Shown one piece after another: positions 8,071 to 19,113 of a stretch of DNA of 29,688 nucleotides. The translations under genes were made by a program, and so were the position numbers. Under the pieces are notes generated by a model. That model saw only the letters and a program-made list of their open reading frames with translations, was not told the origin of the DNA and did not search any database. This stretch comes from an uncultured Blastocatellia bacterium (lineage in GTDB: Bacteria; Acidobacteriota; Blastocatellia; Pyrinomonadales; Pyrinomonadaceae), in contig CAMLLD010000079.1 in NCBI GenBank assembly GCA_946480785.1, positions 1 through 29,688 of the forward strand. The letters are read 5' to 3'. Position 1 is the first letter of the stretch. Each line of letters opens with the position of its first letter.

Positions 8071-8994
8071 ATGGATGGGTTATTAGTTATCGACAAGCCG
8101 ACAGATCTGACATCTCACGACGTAGTTGCACGTGTGCGTCATATTCTTCACGAGCGACGCATCGGCCACACGGGCACTCTCGATCCGTTTGCGACCGGAG
8201 TGCTGGTCCTGTTGCTCGGCAAAGCGACGCGGCTCGCGCAGTTTCTCAGCAGCGAAGACAAGGAGTACGACGCGATCATCAGGTTGGGCTATGCGACCGA
8301 TACCGGCGATCGCACTGGTACACGAATTGATGGTCCAAACTCCGCGAATCCCGGAAGTTTGAACGAACAGCAGATCGAGGCAGCGCTTGCGAGCCTGCGG
8401 GGTTGGATAGACCAGGTGCCGCCGATGTATTCGGCCAAAAAACGTGGCGGCGCCAAGCTCTACGAGTTGGCGCGACGAGGTGAGTCAGTGGACCGCGAGC
8501 CGGTGCGTGTTTGCATTCACGCGTTCACTGCTATCAAACCGGACGGTCAACTGTTCAAAGATAATATGGATGGGACCTTCGACTTCCGCGCGCGCGTGGT
8601 CTGTTCTTCCGGCACGTATGTGCGCGTGCTTGCCGAAGACTTCGGAAAGCGTTTGTCCGTCAGCGCACACTTGGCCGAGCTTCGTCGCACGCGTGTCGGC
8701 GACTTCCGCGTCGAGAGCGCAGTCACGCTCGACGACTTGAAGACGAGCTTCGCTGAAGAGTCGTTGGGCGAGCTGGTGGCCCCGCCGAGTGCGGCGCTCT
8801 CGAAACTCCCTTTATTGCATCTAAGCGCCCAGGACGTGCGTAGTGTTAGTCATGGAAGGGAGATAAAGGTTGAGGGATCTGAGTGGGCGGATGGTGAAAA
8901 CGTAAAGATGTGTGACGGCGAGGATCAGTTGATTGCAGTTGGTCGGTACGACGCCGGTGCGCAACGCTTACATCCCCACGTAGTGCTGACGTGA
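8071..8994 (+). CDS. truB: tRNA pseudouridine(55) synthase TruB
   Basis: The protein has 307 residues. It starts with the family signature 'GLLVIDKPTDLTSHDVV' and carries the catalytic Asp38 in 'GHTGTLDPFATGVLVLLLG'. Further signatures are 'YDAIIRLGYATDTGDRTG', 'QVPPMYSAKKRGGAKLYELAR' and 'SSGTYVRVLAEDFG'. TruB makes pseudouridine 55 in the T-psi-C loop of tRNAs. The start is only about 10 bp from a TAAAAT box (8059-8064), so the transcript may have a very short leader. It is usually near rbfA/infB; here it is a single gene divergent from recX. Confidence 0.97.
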   Translation: MDGLLVIDKPTDLTSHDVVARVRHILHERRIGHTGTLDPFATGVLVLLLGKATRLAQFLSSEDKEYDAIIRLGYATDTGDRTGTRIDGPNSANPGSLNEQQIEAALASLRGWIDQVPPMYSAKKRGGAKLYELARRGESVDREPVRVCIHAFTAIKPDGQLFKDNMDGTFDFRARVVCSSGTYVRVLAEDFGKRLSVSAHLAELRRTRVGDFRVESAVTLDDLKTSFAEESLGELVAPPSAALSKLPLLHLSAQDVRSVSHGREIKVEGSEWADGENVKMCDGEDQLIAVGRYDAGAQRLHPHVVLT

Positions 8995-9004
8995 AAAACA
9001 AGCA

Positions 9005-9036
9005 TTGACTTGGGGTCTTTACTACTGTGGTATACT
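9005..9036 (+). promoter_or_regulatory. candidate promoter of the prkA cluster (extended -10)
   Basis: TATACT (9031-9036) is preceded by TGG, giving an extended -10 element. TTGACT lies at 9005-9010 but 20 bp away, longer than the usual 16-18, so the extended -10 is the stronger support. A transcript from here would have a leader of about 240 nt before prkA. Confidence 0.5.
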
Positions 9037-9282
9037 GCAGTCCCAAGGAAGTGCTGATGGTGCTTCCAACAAGTGCTTCCCTCCGCTAGTTCCGTTTGAC
9101 ACGATCATTGAGAACTGATGCTTCGAGGACGCAGCTCACGCTTTACGCGCGCGTGAGGCGTATCACGAGGTAGTTAACGTTTTCCGGCCGCACTCCCCGA
9201 TCGCTTGGTGCGGTTGCTTTATCAAGCGTGGCCTCTCCCCACACGCTGTCCAATGCGCGAAAGCCGAAGAGGTTTCAAGGCT
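9037..9282 (+). other. structured 5' leader of prkA
   Basis: The leader has no convincing ORF but several possible stems. GGAAG (9047-9051) can pair with either of two CTTCC copies (9063-9067 or 9076-9080), each within the direct repeat GTGCTTCC. CTCACGC (9135-9141) pairs with GCGTGAG (9151-9157), with a 9-nt loop. It matches no riboswitch class that I recognise. Confidence 0.4.
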
Positions 9283-11220
<1,938 letters not shown>

Positions 11221-11246
11221 ACACGCGAGCTAATTTGGCAAATAGG

Positions 11247-11275
11247 ACGCCCGCGCTCCTCTCGGACGCGGGCGT
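11247..11275 (+). terminator. intercistronic hairpin after prkA
   Basis: ACGCCCGCG (11247-11255) and CGCGGGCGT (11267-11275) form a perfect 9-bp stem with an 11-nt loop. It is followed by TATGATAAG, not a U tract. It lies 26 bp after the prkA stop and 14 bp before the hydrolase start. It may cause partial termination or protect the prkA message end, so that downstream genes are expressed at a lower level. Confidence 0.5.
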
Positions 11276-11289
11276 TATGATAAGTGGAG

Positions 11290-12237
11290 ATGAAGAAACG
11301 ATATTGGATCGCCGGCACGGCAACGGCTGCCGCCACAGTCGCAGTCGCCGCCAAGTTGCTGGCCCGTCCGCGCGACGCCGACTGGCACAAGTATCGCGAC
11401 GCGGTCTTTCATTCTGAACACTCGCGCTTCATCGACATCGACGGCATTCGCGTTCACTACCAGGAAGCCGGCGAGAAATCGAACCCGGCGCTCGTGCTGA
11501 TTCACGGCTTTGCTTCGTCGACACTCGTTTGGAGCAAAGTGTTTCTCGATCTCGCCGCAGCCGGCTTTCACGTGATCGCGGTCGATCTTCTAGGCTTTGG
11601 TTATTCAGGCAAGCCGCGCAACGGCGAATACACGATCGCGGGGCAAGCGGGCTTCTTAATGATGTTGCTCGAGCGCCTCGGCATCAAGCGCGCGACGCTC
11701 GTTGGCAGTTCGTATGGCGGCGCAGTCGCGGCCACTTGTGCGTTGGACCATCCACAACGCGTCGAGAGATTAATTCTGGTTGGGGCGGTCAACAACAATC
11801 AGCCGCTGCGCTTCAACTTAATGCGTCTGTTTGGTTCGCCCGTGCTAGGCGACGTGGTGTCGCCGCTGTTGATTGGTTCGCGGCGTTTGCTGCGCCGGCG
11901 TATGAAGCGCGTTTACGATCGACACGCATGGGTGTTGGATGAACGGCGCGTCGACGCGCGCCATTTTCCGTTGCGTGCGTCGAGCACGCAGCGCGCGATC
12001 ATTCGCACGGTGCGTGGTTGGGACGCAGAACGGATATCCCGAGACGCGCATCTGATTCAACAACCGACGCTGCTGCTCTGGGGTGAAAATGACATCGAGA
12101 TCCCGCTCGCAGACGGCGAGCGATTGCACGAGCGCATCCCAGGATCGCGGCTGGTGGTTTTTCTCGAATGCGGGCACTTGCCGCACGAGGAATACCCGGA
12201 GGCGTTCACGAAACTGGTGGCGGATTTTTGCGGGTAA
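11290..12237 (+). CDS. alpha/beta hydrolase with N-terminal membrane anchor
   Basis: The protein has 315 residues. A hydrophobic N-terminus (about residues 8-25, 'AGTATAAATVAVAAKLLA') could be a signal anchor. The core is an alpha/beta hydrolase: oxyanion motif HGF at 72-74, nucleophile Ser141 in GSSYG (139-143), acid Asp in 'LLWGENDIEIPLA', and His in 'ECGHLPHEEYPE'. All triad residues are present, so an active esterase, lipase or related hydrolase is likely; the substrate is unknown. I start at the ATG at 11290; a GTG at 11284 is in frame, and the only SD-like GGAG directly abuts the ATG, so the start is uncertain by two codons. It lies between prkA and the yeaH homologue, 6 bp before the latter, in a cluster that normally lacks it. 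Confidence 0.88.
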   Translation: MKKRYWIAGTATAAATVAVAAKLLARPRDADWHKYRDAVFHSEHSRFIDIDGIRVHYQEAGEKSNPALVLIHGFASSTLVWSKVFLDLAAAGFHVIAVDLLGFGYSGKPRNGEYTIAGQAGFLMMLLERLGIKRATLVGSSYGGAVAATCALDHPQRVERLILVGAVNNNQPLRFNLMRLFGSPVLGDVVSPLLIGSRRLLRRRMKRVYDRHAWVLDERRVDARHFPLRASSTQRAIIRTVRGWDAERISRDAHLIQQPTLLLWGENDIEIPLADGERLHERIPGSRLVVFLECGHLPHEEYPEAFTKLVADFCG

Positions 12238-12243
12238 AGTTTT

Positions 12244-13410
12244 ATGTCAATTCAACGCAACGACTGGTCACTGCAACGCAAGGGCATCATCGATCAGGAG
12301 CGCCACAAGGATCGCGTCAAGGAAGCGATTCGCAAAAACCTCGGCTCGATCGTTTCGAATGAAGCGATCATCCTCTCCGACGGCAAGCGCACGGTCAAAG
12401 TTCCGATCAAAGCGCTCGACGAATACAAGTTTCGTTTCAATTATCAGAAAGCCAAACACGTAGGCCAGGGCGACGGCAAGACGCGTGTCGGCGACGTGAT
12501 TGGTCGTGAAAGCCGGCCGGGCGGCGGTGGCACCGGTTCCGGTCCAGCCGGGCAGGGCGAGGGCGCCGATTACTACGAAGCGGAAGTAAACATCGATGAG
12601 ATCGCGGCGCTCATCTTCGAAGACCTTCAGCTTCCGTATCTCGAAGAGAAAGCAAAGAAAGCGGTGCAGTCGCGCAAGACTCAATTCAACGAGATTCGCC
12701 GCACGGGTGTGATTGCGAACCTCGACAAGCGGCGCATGATTCTCGAAAACATTCGTCGCAACGCGCGCGAGGGCAAGGCGCGTTTCGGCGACATCAAGAA
12801 AGAAGATCTGCGGTTCAAGACGTGGGAAGAGGTGATGCGCTACGAGTCAAACGCCGTAGTCATCGCAATGATCGACGTGTCGGGTTCGATGGGTGAGTTC
12901 AAGAAGTATATCGCGCGCAGTTTTTACTTCTGGATGGTGCGGTTTCTGCGCACGAAATACGACAACGTCGAGATTGTTTTCATCTCACACCACACCGAAG
13001 CGCGCGAAGTGACTGAAGAACAGTTCTTCACGCAGGGCGAGTCGGGCGGCACGGTTGTTTCTTCTGCGTATCAACTCGCGCTCGATGTCATCAAGCAGCG
13101 CTATCGGCCGTCTGACTGGAACATCTACCCGTTTCACTTTTCCGACGGCGACAATTACTACTCCGACAACGAAGAGGCGGTGAAGCTCGCGGACGAGTTG
13201 ATTGCGACGTGCAATCTGTTTGGCTACGGCGAGATTGGCGAAGAAGGATCGTCGAGCTACAGGCGCTCGTCCGGTGCTTTGCTTTCCATCTTCAGCGATC
13301 GTTTGCAGAACAAGGACCGCTTTGTCGGCGTGCGCATCGACGACAAGGAAGATGTGTACCCTGCGTTGAAGCAGTTTTTTGGGAAGCGTGGAGTTGAGAC
13401 ACCAGCGTAA
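12244..13410 (+). CDS. yeaH: YeaH/DUF444 family VWA-like protein
   Basis: The protein has 388 residues. The N-terminal half ends in a Gly-rich linker (about 92-106), a feature of DUF444 proteins. The C-terminal half is a von Willebrand A-like domain with an intact metal-site DxSxS: Asp211, Ser213 and Ser215 in 'MIDVSGSMG'. '[18 protein letters not shown]', '[18 protein letters not shown]' and '[10 protein letters not shown]' follow, all typical of YeaH. The family accompanies PrkA/YeaG, and VWA proteins often pair with AAA+ ATPases as substrate adaptors, so a partnership with PrkA is plausible (inference). Its stop and the spoVR start overlap by one base (TAATG). Confidence 0.94.
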   Translation: MSIQRNDWSLQRKGIIDQERHKDRVKEAIRKNLGSIVSNEAIILSDGKRTVKVPIKALDEYKFRFNYQKAKHVGQGDGKTRVGDVIGRESRPGGGGTGSGPAGQGEGADYYEAEVNIDEIAALIFEDLQLPYLEEKAKKAVQSRKTQFNEIRRTGVIANLDKRRMILENIRRNAREGKARFGDIKKEDLRFKTWEEVMRYESNAVVIAMIDVSGSMGEFKKYIARSFYFWMVRFLRTKYDNVEIVFISHHTEAREVTEEQFFTQGESGGTVVSSAYQLALDVIKQRYRPSDWNIYPFHFSDGDNYYSDNEEAVKLADELIATCNLFGYGEIGEEGSSSYRRSSGALLSIFSDRLQNKDRFVGVRIDDKEDVYPALKQFFGKRGVETPA

Positions 13411-14840
13411 TGGAAGATCGGGAAATAAGGGACCTAGAAAAGGCAGTCGAGCAGATCTGGGAAGTGGCTCGCGGCTTCGGGCTCGATCCCTACCCGACTA
13501 ATTTCGAGATCGTGCCCGCGACGGTAATGTACGAAGTCGGCTCTTACGCTTTACCCGGCCGTTATTCTCACTGGACTTTCGGCAAGGCTTACCACCGCAT
13601 GAAGACGATGTATGACTTCGGTCTCTCGAAGATCTACGAGGTCGTCATCAACACGAATCCCGCGTACGGCTTTTTGCTCGAGACCAACAGCCCGATTCAA
13701 AACAAGATGGTCATCGCGCACGTGTTGGGCCACGTCGACTTCTTCAAGAACAACACTTACTTCTCGAAGACGAACCGGCGCATGGTGGAAAGTGTTTCGA
13801 CGCACGCGCAGCGGATGATGGAGTATGAGTTTAAGTACGGGCGCAAGACGGTCGAGCGTTTTCTCGATTCCGTGTTGGCGATCGAGGAACACATCGATCC
13901 GTACTTCTTCATCAAGCGCGAGGTGTCCATTGCGGAAGAGAAGCGGCGCGACGAGCATCGCCGCAAGGACGGTCGTTACGACGATCTATGGCTGCTCGAT
14001 CAGCGTGGCCACGAAAAAGCCGAGAACGACGGCGAGAACTCCGGAAAAGACAGCGACGCTAAGCGCGAGCGACTGCCCGAAAAAGACATTCTGTTCTACG
14101 TGATGAAAAACTCGCCGACGCTCGCGCCGTGGCAGCGCGATGCGATCGCGATGGTGCATGAAGAGATGGAATACTTCGTGCCGCAGATGCAGACGAAGAT
14201 CATGAACGAAGGTTGGGCCAGCATCTGGCACGCGCGCATCATGCGCGAGCTCGATCTTTCCGACAATGACCACATCGAGTTTGCGAATCTTCATTCAGGC
14301 GTGGTGTCGCCGCAGAAAGGGCAGCTCAATCCGTATTATCTCGGTTACAAGATCTATGAAGACATCGAGCGCCGCTGGAACGAACCGTCCAACGAAGAGC
14401 GCAGGAAGTTTAACCGGCCCGGAAATCAGGGGCGCGAAAAGATTTTTGAAGTGCGTGAGCTCGATAACGACGTTTCGTTTTTGCGCAACTACCTGACGGA
14501 AGAGTTGTGTGAAGAGCTCGACCTGTTTGTGTTTGAGTTGGTTGAGGAAGAGGAGTGGACCATCACGGAGAAGCGCTGGGAGAAAGTGCGCGATCAGCTT
14601 GTGTCAAACATGACGAACTTTGGTTTTCCGTATTTGCAGGTTGAGGACGGCGATTACAATGGGAATCGCGAGCTATACATGAAGCATCGCTACGAGGGCA
14701 CTGAGCTCGACATGCGTTACGCGCGCAAGGCGCTCGAGCACGTGCATGCGCTGTGGGGGCGTCCGGTGCACTTGGAAACTATCGTTGATGATGAGTCGAC
14801 AGTGCTGCACTTCAACGGCAACGAACACGCCGAAGACTAA
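13410..14840 (+). CDS. spoVR: SpoVR family protein (YcgB-like)
   Basis: The 476 residues match the SpoVR family in length (B. subtilis SpoVR is about 468). Clear family segments are '[30 protein letters not shown]', shown here only in part, plus '[23 protein letters not shown]', '[20 protein letters not shown]', and '[19 protein letters not shown]'. The function is unclear; in Bacillus it affects spore cortex formation, and in enterobacteria YcgB is a stationary-phase protein linked with YeaG/YeaH. The one-base overlap with yeaH indicates translational coupling. Its 3' end overlaps the convergent hydroxylase gene by 4 bp, so no room remains for a separate terminator. Confidence 0.95.
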   Translation: MEDREIRDLEKAVEQIWEVARGFGLDPYPTNFEIVPATVMYEVGSYALPGRYSHWTFGKAYHRMKTMYDFGLSKIYEVVINTNPAYGFLLETNSPIQNKMVIAHVLGHVDFFKNNTYFSKTNRRMVESVSTHAQRMMEYEFKYGRKTVERFLDSVLAIEEHIDPYFFIKREVSIAEEKRRDEHRRKDGRYDDLWLLDQRGHEKAENDGENSGKDSDAKRERLPEKDILFYVMKNSPTLAPWQRDAIAMVHEEMEYFVPQMQTKIMNEGWASIWHARIMRELDLSDNDHIEFANLHSGVVSPQKGQLNPYYLGYKIYEDIERRWNEPSNEERRKFNRPGNQGREKIFEVRELDNDVSFLRNYLTEELCEELDLFVFELVEEEEWTITEKRWEKVRDQLVSNMTNFGFPYLQVEDGDYNGNRELYMKHRYEGTELDMRYARKALEHVHALWGRPVHLETIVDDESTVLHFNGNEHAED

Positions 14841-17053
14841 TCCGTAAAATCCTCTATCAACCGTTCGGGCATTAAAGGAATCCTCGTGAAACTGACGCCG
14901 GTCGCGTTTTCGATCGCGTTGAGGATCGCGGGCGCGGCGCCGTCCATCGGGAGCTCGCCGATGCCTTTCGCGCCGCCTGGTCCATAGGCGTACGGGTTCT
15001 CTTCGAAGTAAACGCGAATGGGCGGAATGTCGGCGGGCGTGGGAATGATGTAGTTGGTCATCTGGTTATTGGCCATGCGGCCGTCCTTCCAAACGACGTT
15101 TTCGAACAACGTAAACCCGATCGCCTGCGCCACGCCGCCTTCGATCTGTCCGGCCGCAAGCACCGGATTCAGCACACGCCCGACTTCCTGCAGCGCGACG
15201 AAGTCTTCGACGTGCGCTTCGTACGTGAGTGAGTCGAAGGAGACCTCGGCGACATAAACGGCCCACGCGTAGGCGCCGTAAGCGTCGCCCTGGTATTTGT
15301 CATCGTCCCAGTGAACGTTCGGCGGCGGTTGATACGTGGCGGAAGTTTTTAGCGGGCCAAATTTATTTATGTATTCTGCGCAAGCGTCCTGAAAATCCCT
15401 TTTACTGTAAGTCTCACTCAATAACCCGCTGCCGATCAGCGTCTGCCTCAAACCCGTCACCGCCGACTCCACCAGTTTCCCAACGACCATCGACGTGCGT
15501 GACGCGACGGTCGGTCCACTGTTCGGTACGAGTCCTGTATCAGGCTGAACGATCTCGATCGATTCGAAATCGAGACCCAGCGCCTCTGCGGCAATCTGCG
15601 AAAAGATCGTGTTGGTGCCCTGACCGATCTCAGTGCTCGCGGCAAGCACGCGCACTTTTCCTTCGCCCGTGGCTTCAGCGGAAACGACGGATTGCAAGTA
15701 AACCTCGCCCGAGCCGGTAAAGCCCGCGCCGTGCATGAACGTCGCGAAACCAATGCCGTGCTTCTTGCCGTTGCCGTTTTGGTTCGCGAAGCGTTCGCGT
15801 TTGGCGTGATAGTCGCTGAGCTGCAACGCACGATCGAGCAGACCATTCAGATCGACGCGCTCGCGAATCACCTGGCTCGTTGCCGTGGTTTCACCTTCGT
15901 GGATGAAATTGCGCCGGCGAAATTCTTCAGGCGAGAGTCCGACAGCGCGCGCGACCTTTTCCATGTGACGTTCGAGGGCGAAGATGCTTTGCGGCGCGCC
16001 GAAACCGCGAAACGCGCCATGCGGCGGCACGTTCGTCGCGACCGCCTTACTGTGAATGCGCACGTTCGGACAAACGTATGGACCAGCGGCGTGAATCGTG
16101 CCGCGTGAAAGCACGACCGGCGACAACGTGCAGTATGCGCCGCCGTCGATCACGAACTCGATCTCCATCGCGAGTAGCTTGCCGTCTTTCGTGACGGCAG
16201 TTTTGTGACGCGTGCGCGAGGGATGTCGCTTCGTCGTCGCGACCATGTCTTCGGCGCGGTCGTAGATCAGCTTTACGGGTCTGCTTGACTTCCATGCGAG
16301 CAGCGCCGCGTGGCCGGTGATCAGCGACGGATACTCTTCCTTGCCACCAAAGCCGCCGCCCGTTTCGGTTTGGATCACGCGAATCTTGTCTTCCGGCAGA
16401 TCGAACAATTTCAGGAGCGCTTTGTGAACGTAGTAGGGGCACTGCATCGAGCCCCAAACAGTCACGCCGTCGGTTGGATTGGCGATCGCGATCGCGCCGT
16501 TGTTCTCGATGTAGAGTTGTTCCTGTGCGCCGGTTTCATACTCGCCTTCAATGATGAAATCAGCGTTGGCCCACGCTGAATCGGCATCGCCTTTATCGAC
16601 GAGAAACTTTTTAAAGACGTTGTCTTCACCCCAGATGATCTGTTTGCGCGCGAGCGACTCTTCGAGCGAGAAGACGGCCGGCTGTGCTTCGATCTCGATC
16701 AGCACGTTTCGACGCGCTTCTTCGACGAGATACTTGTCGCTGTGAGCGATGAGTACGACGGGCTCTTCGGGATGATTGACGAAATCGGCGGCGAGGTACG
16801 GTTGATCGTTCAGGATGAGCGCGACGTAGTTTGCGCCCGGGATGTCTTTCGCCGTGACCACAGTGAATTCGTGCCACGGAATATCGCCGGTGAATGAGAT
16901 GCTTTTGATGTGGCCGCGCGCGGCCGGGCTACGCACGGTGGCGCCGTGCAGCATGCCCGGAAATGTCAGGTCGTCGATGTACAGCGCCTGACCGGTAACT
17001 TTTTTGCGGCCTTCTTTGCGAGGAAAGGGTTTGCCGATAGGGCGATCGGGCAT
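14837..17053 (-). CDS. xanthine dehydrogenase family, molybdopterin-binding subunit
   Basis: The protein has 738 residues, the size of a separate large Mo subunit. The N-terminal '[23 protein letters not shown]' is the a/b-hammerhead domain. Then come the molybdopterin-binding domains: GGGFGGKE (232-239), AFRGFGAPQ (347-355) and the C-terminal '[18 protein letters not shown]', whose Glu700 lies at the place of the catalytic glutamate. Glu239 and Arg349 match the purine-contacting Glu and Arg of xanthine oxidase, so a purine or similar heterocycle is a reasonable substrate (inference). The FAD and 2Fe-2S subunits are not in the window; they must be elsewhere if this works as a normal hydroxylase. 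It is last in a minus-strand operon, 3 bp after the Uma2 gene and downstream of moaA. Confidence 0.9.
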   Translation of the reverse strand: MPDRPIGKPFPRKEGRKKVTGQALYIDDLTFPGMLHGATVRSPAARGHIKSISFTGDIPWHEFTVVTAKDIPGANYVALILNDQPYLAADFVNHPEEPVVLIAHSDKYLVEEARRNVLIEIEAQPAVFSLEESLARKQIIWGEDNVFKKFLVDKGDADSAWANADFIIEGEYETGAQEQLYIENNGAIAIANPTDGVTVWGSMQCPYYVHKALLKLFDLPEDKIRVIQTETGGGFGGKEEYPSLITGHAALLAWKSSRPVKLIYDRAEDMVATTKRHPSRTRHKTAVTKDGKLLAMEIEFVIDGGAYCTLSPVVLSRGTIHAAGPYVCPNVRIHSKAVATNVPPHGAFRGFGAPQSIFALERHMEKVARAVGLSPEEFRRRNFIHEGETTATSQVIRERVDLNGLLDRALQLSDYHAKRERFANQNGNGKKHGIGFATFMHGAGFTGSGEVYLQSVVSAEATGEGKVRVLAASTEIGQGTNTIFSQIAAEALGLDFESIEIVQPDTGLVPNSGPTVASRTSMVVGKLVESAVTGLRQTLIGSGLLSETYSKRDFQDACAEYINKFGPLKTSATYQPPPNVHWDDDKYQGDAYGAYAWAVYVAEVSFDSLTYEAHVEDFVALQEVGRVLNPVLAAGQIEGGVAQAIGFTLFENVVWKDGRMANNQMTNYIIPTPADIPPIRVYFEENPYAYGPGGAKGIGELPMDGAAPAILNAIENATGVSFTRIPLMPERLIEDFTD

Positions 17054-17056
17054 TGA

Positions 17057-17629
17057 TTAACCTTCGTGTTCCTCGGGAAAGAGATCGTCGACCGCCATTC
17101 TCCAGCCGGGAACTGCAGGCTCCGCTTCGGCGATCTCGCCCTGCTTATAGAAGGTCGGTCTCTCGGGCTCGCCTAGTCTATAGACGCGAACTACAAGGTC
17201 ACTGAGCAGATCGACATCCCAAACCACCAGCGTGCCGGCAGCGAAATAATCGTCCCGTTTGGCGGCCATTCTTCGCTCAGCACGAGGACCATAGTCCGTT
17301 TTGCTGCGAACTTCGACTGCAAAGACCGGCGCTCCCTTGTAGAACTCCATTCCGAACCGCGTGTCGGAGTCTGTGACGAGAGAATAAGCCGCGTCCGGAC
17401 TAAAAGATCTGCGGTTTGGCAAGTTGACTACAAAAGTTTTGTTATCGCCTACCGCACGGCCAACGTTTGTTTGTTTGGCGTAAGTGCGTAGTGAGGAAAA
17501 GATTTCATCTCCCGCATAACCCGGGAGTCTGCCTGTTGGAGACATGAGGATTATTTCTCCGTTTACTAACTCTGCTTTGCCTTCGACCTTGTACAGGTCG
17601 TCGATGGTAGCTTCGACTTTGGTGCTCAT
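17057..17629 (-). CDS. Uma2 family (DUF820) restriction-endonuclease-fold protein
   Basis: The protein has 190 residues from the ATG at 17629, preceded by AAGGAAG at good spacing; an in-frame ATG at 17647 would overlap moaA. It shows the Uma2 pattern: 'AELVNGEIILMSPTG', 'FSPDAAYS' and 'APVFAVEVRSKTD', with the acidic and Ser/Lys positions of a PD-(D/E)xK core, and a C-terminal 'VWDVDLLSDLVVRVYRL'. Uma2 proteins are very common in Cyanobacteria, Chloroflexota and some Acidobacteriota as scattered copies of unknown biological role. Its place between moaA and a molybdenum hydroxylase gene with 3-10 bp gaps is unusual. Confidence 0.88.
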   Translation of the reverse strand: MSTKVEATIDDLYKVEGKAELVNGEIILMSPTGRLPGYAGDEIFSSLRTYAKQTNVGRAVGDNKTFVVNLPNRRSFSPDAAYSLVTDSDTRFGMEFYKGAPVFAVEVRSKTDYGPRAERRMAAKRDDYFAAGTLVVWDVDLLSDLVVRVYRLGEPERPTFYKQGEIAEAEPAVPGWRMAVDDLFPEEHEG

Positions 17630-17639
17630 ATTTGCTTCC

Positions 17640-18656
17640 TTAGCCACCGATGAAGCTCATGGTGCGTGAGGGCGCCACGAACCCCGGATCGTTGATGAAG
17701 TGACGAGGTTCCTTCTTCAATATAACAGATTCAATGTATTCGACAATCTCACCTCTCGTTGCCCCACTGCGAATCACATCGCGCAACGAATGTTCGACCG
17801 TCGAAAACAAACACGTACGAATTTGCCCGTCAGCGGTGAGACGGATGCGCGAACACGCGCCGCAAAACGGTTCCGTAACCGGCGCGATGATTCCGATCTC
17901 ACCCGGCGCGCCGTCCGCGAAACGATAACGCGCGGACGTTTCCGAGCCGCGATTCACGGCCAGCTTAACCAACGGAAACCGCTCGCTAATGCGATCGCGA
18001 ATCTCCTTCCCGGAAACAACATCAGCACGCGACCACTCGTGCCCCGAATCGAGCGGCATAAACTCGATGAAGCGCATCTTCACGTCATACTCGCGCGCGA
18101 ACGCCGCGAAATCCGCGACCTCGCTTTCGTTGTGCCCACGCACGATCACCGCATTGATCTTGATCGGCTCGAGCCCCGCATCCTTCGCCGCCGCGATTCC
18201 CGCGAGCACGCGGTCCAACACATCCACACCCGTCATGCGTTTGAAAACATCCTGCTTCAAACTATCCAGACTGATCGTGACGCGATCGAGCCCCGCGGCT
18301 TTCAACTCATGCGCGCGGTCGGGAAGAAAGTAGCCATTGGTCGTGAGCGCGAGGTCGATGAGCCCGTTCGTTTTCAACCGCGCGAGCTTGCGCACGATCG
18401 TTTCGATGTCACGCCGCAACATCGGCTCCCCGCCCGTCAAACGAATCTTCTCGATACCCAAACTCACGAAGATGTCGCAAACGTAGTCAATCTCTTCGTA
18501 CGACAGCATCTGCTCTTTGGGCGCGATCGGCGGCTCGCCGTGCGGCAGACAATAGAAACAGCGAAAGTTGCACCGGTCCGTCAACGACACGCGCAAGTCG
18601 CGAATCGCCCGGCCGTATGCATCCCGCAGCACCCGATTTTTAATCCCTTGTTCCAC
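17640..18656 (-). CDS. moaA: GTP 3',8-cyclase MoaA
   Basis: The protein has 338 residues. The radical SAM cluster motif is CxxxCxxC at Cys29, Cys33 and Cys36 (CNFRCFYC). The second 4Fe-4S site is in 'FCGACSRIRLTADGQIRTC', and the C-terminus ends in the Gly-Gly tail (SFIGG) needed for MoaA activity. MoaA converts GTP to 3',8-cyclo-GTP, the first step of molybdopterin synthesis. The other moa/moe genes are not here. The gene lies 16 bp after a thioesterase gene and is followed by the Uma2 and molybdenum hydroxylase genes, so the operon joins cofactor synthesis with a user of the cofactor. Confidence 0.97.
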   Translation of the reverse strand: MEQGIKNRVLRDAYGRAIRDLRVSLTDRCNFRCFYCLPHGEPPIAPKEQMLSYEEIDYVCDIFVSLGIEKIRLTGGEPMLRRDIETIVRKLARLKTNGLIDLALTTNGYFLPDRAHELKAAGLDRVTISLDSLKQDVFKRMTGVDVLDRVLAGIAAAKDAGLEPIKINAVIVRGHNESEVADFAAFAREYDVKMRFIEFMPLDSGHEWSRADVVSGKEIRDRISERFPLVKLAVNRGSETSARYRFADGAPGEIGIIAPVTEPFCGACSRIRLTADGQIRTCLFSTVEHSLRDVIRSGATRGEIVEYIESVILKKEPRHFINDPGFVAPSRTMSFIGG

Positions 18657-18672
18657 TATCTCCCATGATAGT

Positions 18673-19110
18673 TCAGGACCTTTGCAAACGCATCATGGTG
18701 CCCTGCATGATCGCGACCAGCTCGCGCTCCTCGCCCGTCAACGCGTGCACGTCGGCCCTAACCACCGTCAGCGTCCGGCCGGATTTAATCACTTCCGCGC
18801 GCGCCACAAACGTTTCGCCTTTCGCCGGGCGCAGCAGGTTCACTTTAAACTCGACCGCCAGCACATCCGAGCCCACCGGCATGAGCGTGTACGCTGCGTA
18901 GCCGCATGCAGAATCAGCGATCGTCGTGATGATCCCGGCATGAACATAGCCGTGTTGCTGGGCCAGGTCGGCGCGATACGGCAGCGTGATCTCGATCACG
19001 CCCGGCTCGACGCGCGTCAGTTCGGCGCCAATCAAGCCCATGACGGTCTGCAGCGCGAAGCTTTCTTTCACTTCTTGAACGAAGGTTGGGTTAGTTGCGT
19101 GTTGGGGCAT
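18673..19110 (-). CDS. PaaI-type hotdog thioesterase
   Basis: The protein has 145 residues with the hotdog-fold pattern of the PaaI/YdiI group. 'YVHAGIITTIADSACGYAA' holds the catalytic helix with an acidic residue, and is followed by 'LAVEFKVNLLRPAKGETFVARAEVIKSGRTLTVVRADV'. Members hydrolyse acyl-CoA or aryl-CoA thioesters in the cytoplasm; the substrate is not predictable from sequence. The start is 3 bp after the queG stop, and moaA follows 16 bp downstream, so it is the third gene of the operon. Confidence 0.88.
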   Translation of the reverse strand: MPQHATNPTFVQEVKESFALQTVMGLIGAELTRVEPGVIEITLPYRADLAQQHGYVHAGIITTIADSACGYAAYTLMPVGSDVLAVEFKVNLLRPAKGETFVARAEVIKSGRTLTVVRADVHALTGEERELVAIMQGTMMRLQRS

Positions 19111-19113
19111 ATC

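Noticed and set aside
9096..9124. TTGACA at 9096-9101 as a second prkA promoter
   Set aside because: No plausible -10 box occurs 16-18 bp downstream.
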